Shown here piece by piece: positions 17,405 through 25,169 of a stretch of DNA of 64,000 nucleotides. The stretch comes from Clostridium bornimense (GTDB lineage Bacteria; Bacillota; Clostridia; Clostridiales; Clostridiaceae). The stretch lies in assembly GCF_000577895.1 (NCBI RefSeq), contig NZ_HG917868.1, forward strand, positions 930,001-994,000, given 5' to 3'. The translations under genes were made by a program, and so were the position numbers. The notes beneath the pieces are model-generated. The model ran no database searches. It was not told the DNA's origin and saw only the letters and a program-made list of their open reading frames with translations. The stretch's first letter is position 1, and each line of letters starts with the position of its first letter.

Positions 17405-18040
17405 ATGTTTGAAATCAAATATAGATTAGTTCTAGATATGAACGAAATTAATTCAATGTCTTTAGAAGAATTTGATAAGGAATATGATGACTTAGAAGGA
17501 ATTATTGAACTAAATTTTAATGGAAGTAAGATTGGAGAGACTTTTGAAGGTGAAATAACTGAAGAAATGTATGAAGTAGGATGCTTTCAAGATGAGTGGG
17601 TAACTTTATGGTTTAGAAATCTTATTAAAGCGGCAAAGTTATTAGTAAGTAATAATTATGTAATGTTTTCTGAAATTGAAGCACCTGTGTGGATAGAATT
17701 AACTAAGTCTAATAATCTTATTAAGGTTAGAGAATTAAGAGAAGTATATCATAAGATTGAAGGTATGGAAGATATAGATTGTGTAAGCGGCCCATTAATG
17801 GATACCAAACCTATTAAAGAAGAAGTAGTTTTAAAAAGTGGTGAGATTTTTTTCAGAGATGTTAAGATGGAGGAAACTAGTTTTAAAGAAAATTTCATAA
17901 CAGCTACAGAGTTTCAGCAAGAGATTAAAAATAAAAGTAATATGTTACTTACTGAAATAAAAGAAATGTTTCCAGATAAAATTAAATCTAAGCTTATTAA
18001 AACATTAGAAGAGTCAATTAATAGTATAAAGGACATTTAA
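17405..18040 (+). CDS. Hypothetical protein downstream of PLD-helicase
   Basis: 211 residues, soluble, acidic, no membrane segment or signal. It contains a hydrophobic/aromatic middle (CFQDEWVTLWFRNLIKAAKLL) and a helical, lysine-rich C-terminus. No family recognised. It has a clear RBS region (GGGGGATAGG) and is positioned as second gene after the helicase, 30 bp before another unknown gene of similar style. It could be a helicase partner or an immunity-type protein; both are guesses from context. Confidence 0.6.
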   Translation: MFEIKYRLVLDMNEINSMSLEEFDKEYDDLEGIIELNFNGSKIGETFEGEITEEMYEVGCFQDEWVTLWFRNLIKAAKLLVSNNYVMFSEIEAPVWIELTKSNNLIKVRELREVYHKIEGMEDIDCVSGPLMDTKPIKEEVVLKSGEIFFRDVKMEETSFKENFITATEFQQEIKNKSNMLLTEIKEMFPDKIKSKLIKTLEESINSIKDI

Positions 18041-18070
18041 TTTTAATGAACATTATAAAAGAGGAATACA

Positions 18071-18538
18071 ATGAGTAATAAAGGGGAAATTACAGAATCA
18101 GATTTTTATATTGAATTTAGTTATAAAGATAATAATACATTTAGAAGAATTAACAATCTTATTAACTATGTAAGGCGAGAAAAGAAAGCAGAAAGATTAA
18201 ATGGGGATGACATAAATGTTATGGATTTTTACACTAATGAAGAATTAGAGTATTTCTGGTGGCCTACTGATGCAGAGAATAAGGAATTCTGGGGAAAATA
18301 TTACTCTATACCAAAAGAACAACGAGAATGTGATATTGGTTTGAAAATTAATTGGGATTTAGAATCAGTATTAGATGCAATTAGTAATGGTGAATATGAA
18401 ATATTAGGCTGTAGAATTATTAAAGCTAATGTTGCTAGAATATATTTTGATCCTTGGTCATATCCTTATGGTGACAATAGTGCATTAGTAGAATTAATTA
18501 AGCCATTTAGAATAAAGATAATTAAGATAGAAGGATAA
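18071..18538 (+). CDS. Hypothetical protein, third gene of helicase unit
   Basis: 155 residues, soluble, rich in aromatic residues (YFWWPTDAENKEFWGKYY, DPWSYPYGD). It has RBS AGAGGA and a well-placed terminator just after its stop. No family recognised. Aromatic-rich small proteins beside defence or toxin genes are often immunity or sensor proteins, but nothing here proves that. Confidence 0.6.
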   Translation: MSNKGEITESDFYIEFSYKDNNTFRRINNLINYVRREKKAERLNGDDINVMDFYTNEELEYFWWPTDAENKEFWGKYYSIPKEQRECDIGLKINWDLESVLDAISNGEYEILGCRIIKANVARIYFDPWSYPYGDNSALVELIKPFRIKIIKIEG

Positions 18539-18544
18539 TTTATT

Positions 18545-18590
18545 AAAGTTGTTACACAAAATTATATTAGTGTAGCAACTTTATTTATTT
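18545..18590 (+). terminator. Terminator closing the defence island
   Basis: Arms 18545-18557 and 18570-18582 (AAAGTTGTTACAC / GTGTAGCAACTTT) with one G-U pair, followed by ATTTATTTT. Confidence 0.8.
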
Positions 18591-18630
18591 TGCAGAAAAT
18601 TTATATGTCATTACTTGAATTTAAAGGCAT

Positions 18631-18695
18631 AAAGAAAATCAATGGTATCGATTTTCTTTACCATTGAAAAATAATACAATCGTTATGCTATAATG
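18631..18695 (+). promoter_or_regulatory. Promoter and overlapping inverted repeats of the ArsR operon
   Basis: A TGCTATAAT extended -10 lies at 18686-18694, with TTGAAA at 18664-18669 (19-base spacer). Just upstream are two overlapping inverted repeats: AAAGAAAATC/GATTTTCTTT and CAATGGTA/TACCATTG, the latter reaching into the -35 box. They are a plausible binding site for the ArsR-type regulator encoded at the end of the operon. Confidence 0.5.
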
Positions 18696-18747
18696 ATTTA
18701 AAAGTTTAAACTAATGAGACAATACAAAAGGGGGAAGAGGTAAATCA

Positions 18748-19506
18748 ATGTGGACTATAATATTAGTTACCTTTATAGCAGGACTGGGAGCAGGACTAGG
18801 GACAGGATTAGCAGGGCTTTCGGCGGCAGCAGTTGTTTCGCCTATGTTGATTACATTTTTAAAAGTTCCTGCCTATGAAGCTATTGGTATAGCATTAGCT
18901 TCAGATGTACTTGCTTCGGCTGTATCAGCATATACATATGGACATAATAAAAATATAGATTTGAAGAATGGGATAGTGATGTTGATATCTGTGTTAATTT
19001 TCACTTTTGTAGGAAGTTTTCTAGCATCATTAGTACCTAATCACGCTATGGGTAATTTCTCAAAAATAATGACTTTAATAGTTGGATTAAAATTTATTTT
19101 TCGTCCAATAATGAATACTGAAGATAATATGAAAGAAAGCAGTGAAAAAAAGAAAATTGTAAATTCAATTCTTTGTGGGATATTAATCGGATTTGTCTGT
19201 GGGTTTGTTGGTGCAGGAGGAGGAATGCTTCTTCTTTTAGTACTAACAGGATTTCTTGGATATGAACTTAAGATGGCAGTAGGAACAAGTGTATTTATTA
19301 TGACATTTACAGCATTAACAGGAGCTTTGTCACATTTTTATATCGGAGGAAGTCCAGATTTAAAGATAATGCTATTATGTATCCTATTTACATTTATATG
19401 GGCACGAATTGGTGCAAGATGGGCTAATAAAGCTGATGTAAAAAAATTAAATAGAGTAACGGGGATCATATTGACCTTATTAGGAATTGTGATGTTTGTT
19501 GCATAA
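18748..19506 (+). CDS. TauE/SafE-family membrane permease
   Basis: 252 residues with about eight hydrophobic helices. The glycine-rich N-terminus (GLGAGLGTGLAGLSAAAVVSP) and the repeated motif in the second half (GFVCGFVGAGGGMLLLLVL) are the two inverted halves of TauE/SafE (DUF81) transporters, which export sulfite, sulfoacetate or related anions. First gene of a four-gene operon with a nitroreductase, a metallo-hydrolase and an ArsR regulator. The substrate cannot be deduced. Confidence 0.85.
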   Translation: MWTIILVTFIAGLGAGLGTGLAGLSAAAVVSPMLITFLKVPAYEAIGIALASDVLASAVSAYTYGHNKNIDLKNGIVMLISVLIFTFVGSFLASLVPNHAMGNFSKIMTLIVGLKFIFRPIMNTEDNMKESSEKKKIVNSILCGILIGFVCGFVGAGGGMLLLLVLTGFLGYELKMAVGTSVFIMTFTALTGALSHFYIGGSPDLKIMLLCILFTFIWARIGARWANKADVKKLNRVTGIILTLLGIVMFVA

Positions 19507-19533
19507 ATTATAAATCTATAGGGAGATGAAGTT

Positions 19534-20199
19534 ATGGATATATTAGAAATTATGAAGGCAAGACATTCAGTAAGAAGTTATCTTGATAAAAAAATTGAAG
19601 GGGAAACAAAGGCTAAATTATTACAATGTATTGAAGAATGTAATAAGGAAAGTGGTCTTAATATACAAGGATGTTTTGATGAGCCTAAGGCATTTGATTC
19701 ATTTTTAGCACATTATGGAAAGTTTAATAATGTTAATAACTATATTGCAATTGTAGGGAAAAAGAGTAAGGATCTACAAGAGAAGATTGGGTACTATGGA
19801 GAAAAAATAGTATTAAAGGCTCAAGAGTTAGGTTTAAATACTTGCTGGGTGGCAATGACATATAGTAAAGGAAAAAGTCCATGTAAAATAGAGAGTGATG
19901 AAAAATTACATATTGTTATTGCTATTGGCTATGGAGCTACAGCAGGTATAGCACATAAAAGCAAAAAAATCGAAGAATTATCTACTTGTGAAGGAGAAAT
20001 GCCAGATTGGTTCAAGAGAGGAATGGAGGCAGCAACATTAGCACCAACAGCAATGAATCAACAAAAATTCATGTTTTACTTAAATGGTAATAAAGTAAAA
20101 CTTAAAGATAAAATGGCATTCTATTCAAAAATAGATTTAGGAATAGTTAAGTATCATTTTGAAGTTGCAGCAGGAAAAGAAAACTTTATATGGGATTAG
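19534..20199 (+). CDS. Nitroreductase-family flavoprotein
   Basis: 221 residues. It begins with the typical MDILEIMKARHSVRSY (FMN phosphate binding Arg/Ser). The middle has GLNTCWVAMTY and the C-terminal part ATLAPTAMNQQKFMFYL, which fits the two-repeat TM1586-like nitroreductase group. RBS AGGGAGATG. Located 27 bp after the permease gene. Probably an FMN-dependent NAD(P)H oxidoreductase; substrate unknown. Confidence 0.85.
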   Translation: MDILEIMKARHSVRSYLDKKIEGETKAKLLQCIEECNKESGLNIQGCFDEPKAFDSFLAHYGKFNNVNNYIAIVGKKSKDLQEKIGYYGEKIVLKAQELGLNTCWVAMTYSKGKSPCKIESDEKLHIVIAIGYGATAGIAHKSKKIEELSTCEGEMPDWFKRGMEAATLAPTAMNQQKFMFYLNGNKVKLKDKMAFYSKIDLGIVKYHFEVAAGKENFIWD

Positions 20200-20226
20200 G
20201 ATTGTAAATAACAAAGGAGAAAAGTT

Positions 20227-21048
20227 ATGGATAAGGAAATAAAAATTCATGTATTACAATGTGGAACTGTAGGAACTGATGAAACTATAACAGATAGAAG
20301 CAAATCCAAGAATCCTTATGCCTATACTGGAATTTTAAGAGGTAATAAACATCGTGTTTGGATTCCTGTTTATGTTTACTTAATTGAACATCCCAAGGGA
20401 AAAGTATTAATTGATACTGGATGGCATAGTGATGTAAGAGAAAATCAAAAAAAGCATATGAGTTGGAAACTAAATCTTGCTAGTAAAGCAATATTACCTA
20501 AAGGTGAGGCAGTGGATGAACAACTATTAAAGTTAGGTATAAAACCAGAAGACTTAGATTATGTATTCCTTACACATTTAGATGTAGATCATGTTAGTGG
20601 AGTTAAATTAGTTAAAGATGCTAAACATATTTGCGCTAGTGAAGGTGAACTAGAAGCAATTAAAAAAGGTGATATAAGATATAATCCATCATTATGGGAA
20701 GGTATTAATATTGAACCGGTTAAGATGAAGACTTCAAATTTCGGACCATTTAAGAAAAGTTATGATTTATTTGGAGATGAAAGTGTATTATTAGTTGATG
20801 TTTCTGGACATTCTAATGGCACCATGGGTGTAATGGTTAGAAACAATGGAAAGTTTATTATTATTACTTCTGATAGTTGTTATAATCATAAATCATGGCA
20901 GGAGCTAAAACTTCCTGGAATAGCTAAAGATAGAGAAAGAGCTATGGCATCATTAAAATGGGTTCATGCTATGTCAAAAGATAAGAATTGCAAAGAAATC
21001 CTCGCAACACATGATGATGAAGTTGAGCCACATGTTATTACCTTATAA
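20227..21048 (+). CDS. Metallo-beta-lactamase fold hydrolase (AHL-lactonase-like)
   Basis: 273 residues. HLDVDH at 117-122 is the zinc-binding HxHxDH-type motif in its HxDxDH form, followed by the later ligands in DVSGHSNGTMG and SDSCYNH. Overall length and the N-terminal HVLQCGT..VYLIEHPKGKVLIDTG fit the AttM/AiiA-like group of N-acyl homoserine lactonases. In a Gram-positive anaerobe, another lactone or ester substrate is at least as likely. Third gene of the operon. Confidence 0.8.
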   Translation: MDKEIKIHVLQCGTVGTDETITDRSKSKNPYAYTGILRGNKHRVWIPVYVYLIEHPKGKVLIDTGWHSDVRENQKKHMSWKLNLASKAILPKGEAVDEQLLKLGIKPEDLDYVFLTHLDVDHVSGVKLVKDAKHICASEGELEAIKKGDIRYNPSLWEGINIEPVKMKTSNFGPFKKSYDLFGDESVLLVDVSGHSNGTMGVMVRNNGKFIIITSDSCYNHKSWQELKLPGIAKDRERAMASLKWVHAMSKDKNCKEILATHDDEVEPHVITL

Positions 21049-21069
21049 GAAAAATAAGAGGTGGATGTC

Positions 21070-21438
21070 GTGAGAAAATGTAAATTTAGGATGAGTAAAA
21101 TAGCCAGTGAATTTAAGAAATGCAAAGGTGCTTTTATAGCCTTAGGTGATGAAACGAGACAGCAAATTATTCTGGCATTATTAGAAAGTGACTGTAGAGG
21201 AATAAGAGTTGGTGAGATTACAGAAAAAACAAATTTATCACGACCAGCAGTTTCTCATCATTTAAAGATATTAAAAGAAGCTGGAATAATTAATATGAGA
21301 AGAGAAGGAACAAAGAACTACTATTTTGTAGATGCAGACCAAAGTCAATGGAAGAGGATTTTAGAACTGGTACAACTTATATATAAAGCAGCTTGCGATA
21401 TTAAGGAAAATGATTCAAGAAAAGAAGAACCGTGGTAA
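21070..21438 (+). CDS. ArsR-family transcriptional regulator
   Basis: 122 residues with a winged helix: ALGDETRQQIILALL, then LSRPAVSHHLKILKEAGII as recognition helix and a basic wing REGTKNYY. GTG 21070 is the start because GAGGTGG sits five bases upstream; the in-frame GTG at 21061 overlaps that RBS. No CxCxxC metal motif of ArsR/SmtB is visible, so the signal may be redox or a small molecule. Last gene of its operon, so it probably autoregulates through the inverted repeats near 18640. Confidence 0.85.
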   Translation: MRKCKFRMSKIASEFKKCKGAFIALGDETRQQIILALLESDCRGIRVGEITEKTNLSRPAVSHHLKILKEAGIINMRREGTKNYYFVDADQSQWKRILELVQLIYKAACDIKENDSRKEEPW

Positions 21439-21457
21439 TAAAAATAGTTATAGATTT

Positions 21458-21492
21458 AAAGTAGTAATTATATAATTACTACTTTTATTTTA
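21458..21492 (+). terminator. Terminator after arsR-type operon
   Basis: AAAGTAGTAATTA (21458-21470) pairs with TAATTACTACTTT (21473-21485), followed by TATTTT. Confidence 0.8.
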
Positions 21493-21545
21493 CATAAAAT
21501 GTATTATAATTTAATTAATATTGTTTAAGGGATAGGGACATAAAA

Positions 21546-22196
21546 ATGATTTTTAGAAAGAAAAATAAAACATATTACGTTGGGGAAAGAAAAAAAGACA
21601 AAAGGATTAGGGAGATTCCCATAGGTTTATTAATAGTATTAATTTTTATAGCTATTTATGCTAGTGCTAAGGGTAGCGAGTGTTTACTAAATGAGATGTT
21701 TAAAGATAAATTTCATGATTCTATATATGTTAATGTTTACGGAGCGGTTATTGATTGTATTATCTACTCTATTTGTGTTATTTTAATCGGTAATCAGTTT
21801 ATAAATTATGACAAAGTAGAATGGCTAAATGATCCATTACGTAAATTTCATAAAAGAAAGAGATATCTAGAAGTAATAGGTAAAATTATTATAGTAATAA
21901 TGGTTATATGGCAGATGTTACTTATTTGTTTTAATGTGTCAGATATGTGGGAAGATAATTATAAAAGTGTAAATATAAATATTAGTAAGTGTAAAATTTA
22001 TTCATCAAAATTTAGTACTAGAAGTACAACTGAATATTATATAGATATAAGCAAGGATTTATCTATTGAATTAAATAGTACACAATATTATGAATTAGAT
22101 AAACTAAAAGAAAAATATCCTGAGGCAAATATTAATATAAAGTATTTAGAAACGACAGAATTATTTTTAACTTATGAAAAATTAGATAGTAAATAA
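21546..22196 (+). CDS. Hypothetical membrane protein
   Basis: 216 residues. A basic N-terminus precedes three hydrophobic helices (IGLLIVLIFIAIYAS; AVIDCIIYSICVILIG; IGKIIIVIMVIWQMLLICF). The C-terminal 70 residues are polar and probably extracytoplasmic. No family recognised. It lies 17 bp upstream of the nucleotidyltransferase gene and may be co-transcribed. Confidence 0.65.
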   Translation: MIFRKKNKTYYVGERKKDKRIREIPIGLLIVLIFIAIYASAKGSECLLNEMFKDKFHDSIYVNVYGAVIDCIIYSICVILIGNQFINYDKVEWLNDPLRKFHKRKRYLEVIGKIIIVIMVIWQMLLICFNVSDMWEDNYKSVNINISKCKIYSSKFSTRSTTEYYIDISKDLSIELNSTQYYELDKLKEKYPEANINIKYLETTELFLTYEKLDSK

Positions 22197-22213
22197 TAAG
22201 GATAGGTGAAAAT

Positions 22214-23233
22214 ATGGATTTCAATAAATTATTGAATAGCGCGGAGTACGCATTTCTAAGAACTAATGAACATCTTGGAAATAATATTATTATGCTAGGG
22301 CTAGCCGGTAGTTATTCTTATGGTACTAATAATGAAAATAGTGATATTGATATAAGGGGCATTACCCTTAATAGAAAGTCCGACTTAATAGGAATGACTT
22401 ATTTTGAACAATATGTCGATGATAATACTGATACATGTATTTATTCTTTTAACAAAATAATTAACCTATTATTAAACTGCAATCCTAATACCATAGAATT
22501 ATTAGGGTTAAAACAAGAGCATTATTTATATTTAAATGATATTGGAAAAGAGCTAATTAATAATAAAAAGCTTTTTTTATCTAAAAGAGCTATACAATCA
22601 TTTGGAGGATATGCCAGTGCACAACTAAGAAGACTACAAAATGCTCTAGCAAGAGATTCATATCCACAGGAAGAGAAGGAAAAGCATATATATAATTCGG
22701 TGAAAAATGCTATGAATACTTTTAATGATAGATATCAAGAGTTTCAGGAAGGTTCTTTAAAGATATATATCGATGAATCCAATAAAACAGATATGAAGAA
22801 AGAAATTTTTGTCGATGCTAATTTAAAACACTATCCTTTACGAGATTACAAAAATATTTGGGCTGAGATGAATAATATTGTTAAGGATTATGATAGAGCA
22901 GGAAAACGTAATAATAAAAAAGATGATAATCATCTTAATAAACATGCAATGCATTTGATAAGATTATTCATGATGGCTATTGATATTTTAGAAAAAGAGG
23001 AAATCAACACATACCGTGAAAATGAACAGAAATTATTATTAAGTATTAGAAATGGAAAATATCAAAATAGTGATGGAAGTTTTAAAGAAGAATTTTATGA
23101 AATGATAGATGATTATGAGAAAAGATTAGATTATGCTTCCCAAAATACATCATTACCAAATGAACCAAACATTAAAGAAATTGAAGAATTCATGATTAAT
23201 GTTAATGAAAAAGTAGTATCAAATAAAATATAA
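22214..23233 (+). CDS. RlaP-like nucleotidyltransferase (pol-beta superfamily)
   Basis: 339 residues. The N-terminal motif GSYSYGTNNENSDIDIRGI is the GS(Y)..SDxD active site of polymerase-beta-type nucleotidyltransferases, in the form seen in PF10127/RlaP proteins. The C-terminal half is helical (HLNKHAMHLIRLFMMAIDIL) and resembles the helical partner domain of that family. RlaP homologues sit in RNA-repair operons in some bacteria; here no ligase or Hen1 partner is present. Ends 7 bp before a CGTCACGTA terminator. Confidence 0.75.
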   Translation: MDFNKLLNSAEYAFLRTNEHLGNNIIMLGLAGSYSYGTNNENSDIDIRGITLNRKSDLIGMTYFEQYVDDNTDTCIYSFNKIINLLLNCNPNTIELLGLKQEHYLYLNDIGKELINNKKLFLSKRAIQSFGGYASAQLRRLQNALARDSYPQEEKEKHIYNSVKNAMNTFNDRYQEFQEGSLKIYIDESNKTDMKKEIFVDANLKHYPLRDYKNIWAEMNNIVKDYDRAGKRNNKKDDNHLNKHAMHLIRLFMMAIDILEKEEINTYRENEQKLLLSIRNGKYQNSDGSFKEEFYEMIDDYEKRLDYASQNTSLPNEPNIKEIEEFMINVNEKVVSNKI

Positions 23234-23240
23234 TTAGTGT

Positions 23241-23271
23241 ACGTCACGTAAGATTTTCCGTGACGTTTTTT
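23241..23271 (+). terminator. CGTCACGTA hairpin repeat, copy 3
   Basis: ACGTCACG (23241-23248) pairs with CGTGACGT (23259-23266), then TTTTT. Part of a block of about 100 bp duplicated at 23754-23857. Confidence 0.8.
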
Positions 23272-23280
23272 GAGTAAAAT

Positions 23281-23334
23281 CCACCACTACTTTGCTAGAA
23301 CAGATGCTAATATGAGTTTTTACATATATATTAC
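23281..23334 (-). repeat. Dispersed end-type repeat, copy at 23.3 kb
   Basis: Contains CCACCACTACTTTGCTAGAA then CAGATGCTAATATGAG and TTACATATATATTACC. It is nearly identical to 23796-23850 and reads as the reverse complement of the copies at 28302 and 45632. Confidence 0.8.
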
Positions 23335-23442
23335 CAAAAGATATACAAAAAGTTACGTATTTTTATTATTTGATTTTCTATAAAAGATGTTGATGGTATA
23401 ATTTACTTAACTAATATTTAAGTATTAGAGGAGTAGAGGAAA

Positions 23443-23751
23443 ATGAAAACATACAATAAGTTAGTAAGAGATAAAATACCTGAAATAATAAAAGCTGATG
23501 GAAAGAATTGCGATACTATAATAGTTTCAGGAGAAGAGAAAAAAGAATTATTAAGAGCAAAACTAATGGAAGAAGTTAATGAATATTTAGAAGATGACAA
23601 CTTAGAAGAATTAGCCGATGTTATGGAAGTATTATTTGGATTAGCTAATGAGCTTGGATTTAGTGAGGAAGATTTACTTAAAAAGAGAGAGGAAAAACTT
23701 AAAGCTAGAGGTGGGTTTAAGGAAGGAATAGTTTTGAATCGTACATATTAA
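23443..23751 (+). CDS. MazG-like/phosphoribosyl-ATP pyrophosphohydrolase-like NTP hydrolase
   Basis: 102 residues. It begins YNKLVRDKIPEII, a signature of this small group, and carries the MazG metal-binding pattern EEVNEYLED followed by EELADVMEVL (ExxE plus ExxD). These enzymes are all-alpha NTP or dNTP pyrophosphatases that clean up non-canonical nucleotides; phage and defence versions occur. RBS AGAGGAGTAGAGG is strong. The gene is framed by two direct repeats of about 100 bp (23237-23340 and 23754-23857), as though it were a mobile or duplicated cassette. Confidence 0.8.
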   Translation: MKTYNKLVRDKIPEIIKADGKNCDTIIVSGEEKKELLRAKLMEEVNEYLEDDNLEELADVMEVLFGLANELGFSEEDLLKKREEKLKARGGFKEGIVLNRTY

Positions 23752-23756
23752 TATTT

Positions 23757-23787
23757 ACGTCACGTAAGATTTTACGTGGCGTTTTTA
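23757..23787 (+). terminator. CGTCACGTA hairpin repeat, copy 4
   Basis: ACGTCACGTA pairs with TACGTGGCGT (one G-U), followed by TTTTT. It is the second member of the duplicated flanking block. Confidence 0.8.
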
Positions 23788-23795
23788 TGTAAATT

Positions 23796-23850
23796 CCACC
23801 ACTACTTTGCTAGAACAGATGCTAATATGAGTTATTACATATATATTACC
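23796..23850 (-). repeat. Dispersed end-type repeat, copy at 23.8 kb
   Basis: Near-identical to 23281-23334, including the trailing TTACATATATATTACC. Both follow a CGTCACGTA hairpin at the same distance. Confidence 0.8.
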
Positions 23851-23887
23851 ATGTGAAATAATGGTATAGATAATGTTGCTAAGGATA

Positions 23888-23940
23888 TTGACAAAAGTTT
23901 AAATAGGTAATATATTACATATAAAGGGTAATATATTACC
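23888..23940 (+). promoter_or_regulatory. MarR-gene promoter with two operator palindromes
   Basis: -35 TTGACA (23888-23893) and -10 TATATT (23911-23916) are 17 bases apart. GGTAATATATTACA (23906-23919) covers the -10 box and GGTAATATATTACC (23927-23940) follows 21 bp downstream, two helical turns. This is the expected layout for autorepression by the MarR protein encoded at 23961. Confidence 0.75.
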
Positions 23941-23960
23941 TATTTTTGTTGAGGTGAAAT

Positions 23961-24437
23961 ATGAAGTATATAATATCGGAAGATAATGATAGTGTATTAA
24001 ATTTTGGAGATATGGATAAATCTTTTTTTCTAGTGGGATTGCTTAATGAATTTATGAATAGATTTCAAGCAGCGGGAGATAGATTTTTTGAAGAAATTAG
24101 TTGGAAACAATGCTTTCTTATTATTTGCATAGGTTTTTTTGAAACACCACCAACAATAAAGGATATCTCTGAAATGATGGGAAGTTCTCATCAGAATATA
24201 AAGCAGATACTATTAAAACTTGAGAAGTTAGGATTTTTAAAATTTGTGCCAGATGAAAAGGACAAAAGGAAGCAACGTATTATCCTTACAAACAAAACAG
24301 ATAAATTTAATAAGAAGTATGAGAAAGCCAGTGCAGAGTTTATAAATCAGTTATTTCAGAATGTCGATAAAAATGATCTAGATATTACAATAAAGACAAT
24401 ATTACAGCTAGATAATCAGTTAAAGAAAATGAAGTAG
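23961..24437 (+). CDS. MarR-family transcriptional regulator
   Basis: 158 residues with a winged helix: PPTIKDISEMMGSSHQNIKQILLKLEKLGFL (recognition helix around SSHQNIKQ) and a basic wing DEKDKRKQRIILT, between dimerisation helices. RBS GAGGTG. Two matched palindromes cover its promoter. A flavodoxin gene follows by 67 bp, so a redox-related regulon is likely. A Cys is present (WKQCFLIICIGF) that could sense oxidation, but this is a guess. Confidence 0.85.
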   Translation: MKYIISEDNDSVLNFGDMDKSFFLVGLLNEFMNRFQAAGDRFFEEISWKQCFLIICIGFFETPPTIKDISEMMGSSHQNIKQILLKLEKLGFLKFVPDEKDKRKQRIILTNKTDKFNKKYEKASAEFINQLFQNVDKNDLDITIKTILQLDNQLKKMK

Positions 24438-24504
24438 TATTTAGCTGGATTAGATATGCATTTTAAGTATAGTTTTTTAATTAATTGAGGGAGGATAATA
24501 GGAA

Positions 24505-24987
24505 ATGAAATCAATTGTAATTTATAAGAGTTCAACGGGGTTCACAAAACAATATGCAGAGTGGATTGCAGAAGAAATGGGTATTAAAGCTATAGATATT
24601 AATAAGGTATCAACAATCAATATATCAGACTATGAATATGTGATTTTTGGTGGTTGGATTATGGCAAGTAATATAAGTGGACTAGATAAAATAAAACAGT
24701 TAAAGCCTAAAAAATTAGTTGTGTTTGCTGTGGGATCTTCATTGTATAGTGAAGAATTGAAAAACCAAATTTTAAAACAAAATAATATTGAAGAAAAATC
24801 ATTTTTCTATATGCCAGGTGGCATTAGATTTGAAAAGCTGAATTTCATAGTTCGTTTTATGTTGAAGAAAATAAGAAAGTCTGTGGCTAAAAAAGAAAAT
24901 AAATCAGAACAAGAGGCAGTATCTTCTTTTGATATATCTGATAAGAAATATATTACTCCATTAATAAATTATTTTGATAAAAAGTAA
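24505..24987 (+). CDS. Flavodoxin-domain protein
   Basis: 160 residues. The N-terminus IVIYKSSTGFTKQYAEWIAEEM is a flavodoxin phosphate-binding loop (SSTGFT), followed by YVIFGGWIMASNISGLDKI, the second FMN-contacting loop. Similar proteins in clostridia act like menaquinone-independent HemG-type or general flavodoxins. RBS GAGGGAGGA. Probably in the MarR regulon. Confidence 0.85.
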   Translation: MKSIVIYKSSTGFTKQYAEWIAEEMGIKAIDINKVSTINISDYEYVIFGGWIMASNISGLDKIKQLKPKKLVVFAVGSSLYSEELKNQILKQNNIEEKSFFYMPGGIRFEKLNFIVRFMLKKIRKSVAKKENKSEQEAVSSFDISDKKYITPLINYFDKK

Positions 24988-24995
24988 GATTATAA

Positions 24996-25030
24996 AAATA
25001 TATCACGTAGATTTACGTGATATATTTTTT
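24996..25030 (+). terminator. CACGTA hairpin repeat, copy 5 (terminator)
   Basis: AAATATATCACGTA (24996-25009) pairs with TACGTGATATATTT, running into TTTTTT. It is followed directly by the MerR-type promoter, a terminator-promoter arrangement repeated at 27718-27805. Confidence 0.8.
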
Positions 25031-25032
25031 TC

Positions 25033-25063
25033 TTGACTTAGAGTTAACTCTAAGTGCTACAGT
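25033..25063 (+). promoter_or_regulatory. MerR-type promoter, orphan copy
   Basis: TTGACT (25033-25038) and TACAGT (25058-25063) have a 19-base spacer filled by CTTAGAGTTAACTCTAAG (25037-25054), a perfect palindrome. Long spacer plus central dyad is the hallmark of MerR-activated promoters. It is nearly identical to the promoter before the MerR gene at 27775, but what follows is only an 18-codon reading frame. Confidence 0.8.
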
Positions 25064-25085
25064 ATATATAGTAAAGGAAAAATTT

Positions 25086-25142
25086 ATGAAAAATCATATA
25101 GATAGACAAGTAGTGGTGAATTTTATTGTAGATTATTTTTAA
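25086..25142 (+). other. 18-codon remnant reading frame behind the orphan MerR-type promoter
   Basis: AAAGGAAAA precedes ATG 25086, and the frame stops at 25140-25142. Its middle (25099-25120) contains AAGTAGTGGTGAATTTT, the inner end of the dispersed repeat. It looks like the start of a lost MerR-regulated gene disrupted by a repeat element. A functional micropeptide is unlikely but not excluded. Confidence 0.4.
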
Positions 25143-25169
25143 AAGACATGTAAAGATTGAATTTATTAT

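Noticed and set aside
23281-23850. CRISPR-like repeat array
   Set aside because: Only two copies, about 515 bp apart, with a gene between them. No regular spacers and no cas genes in the window.
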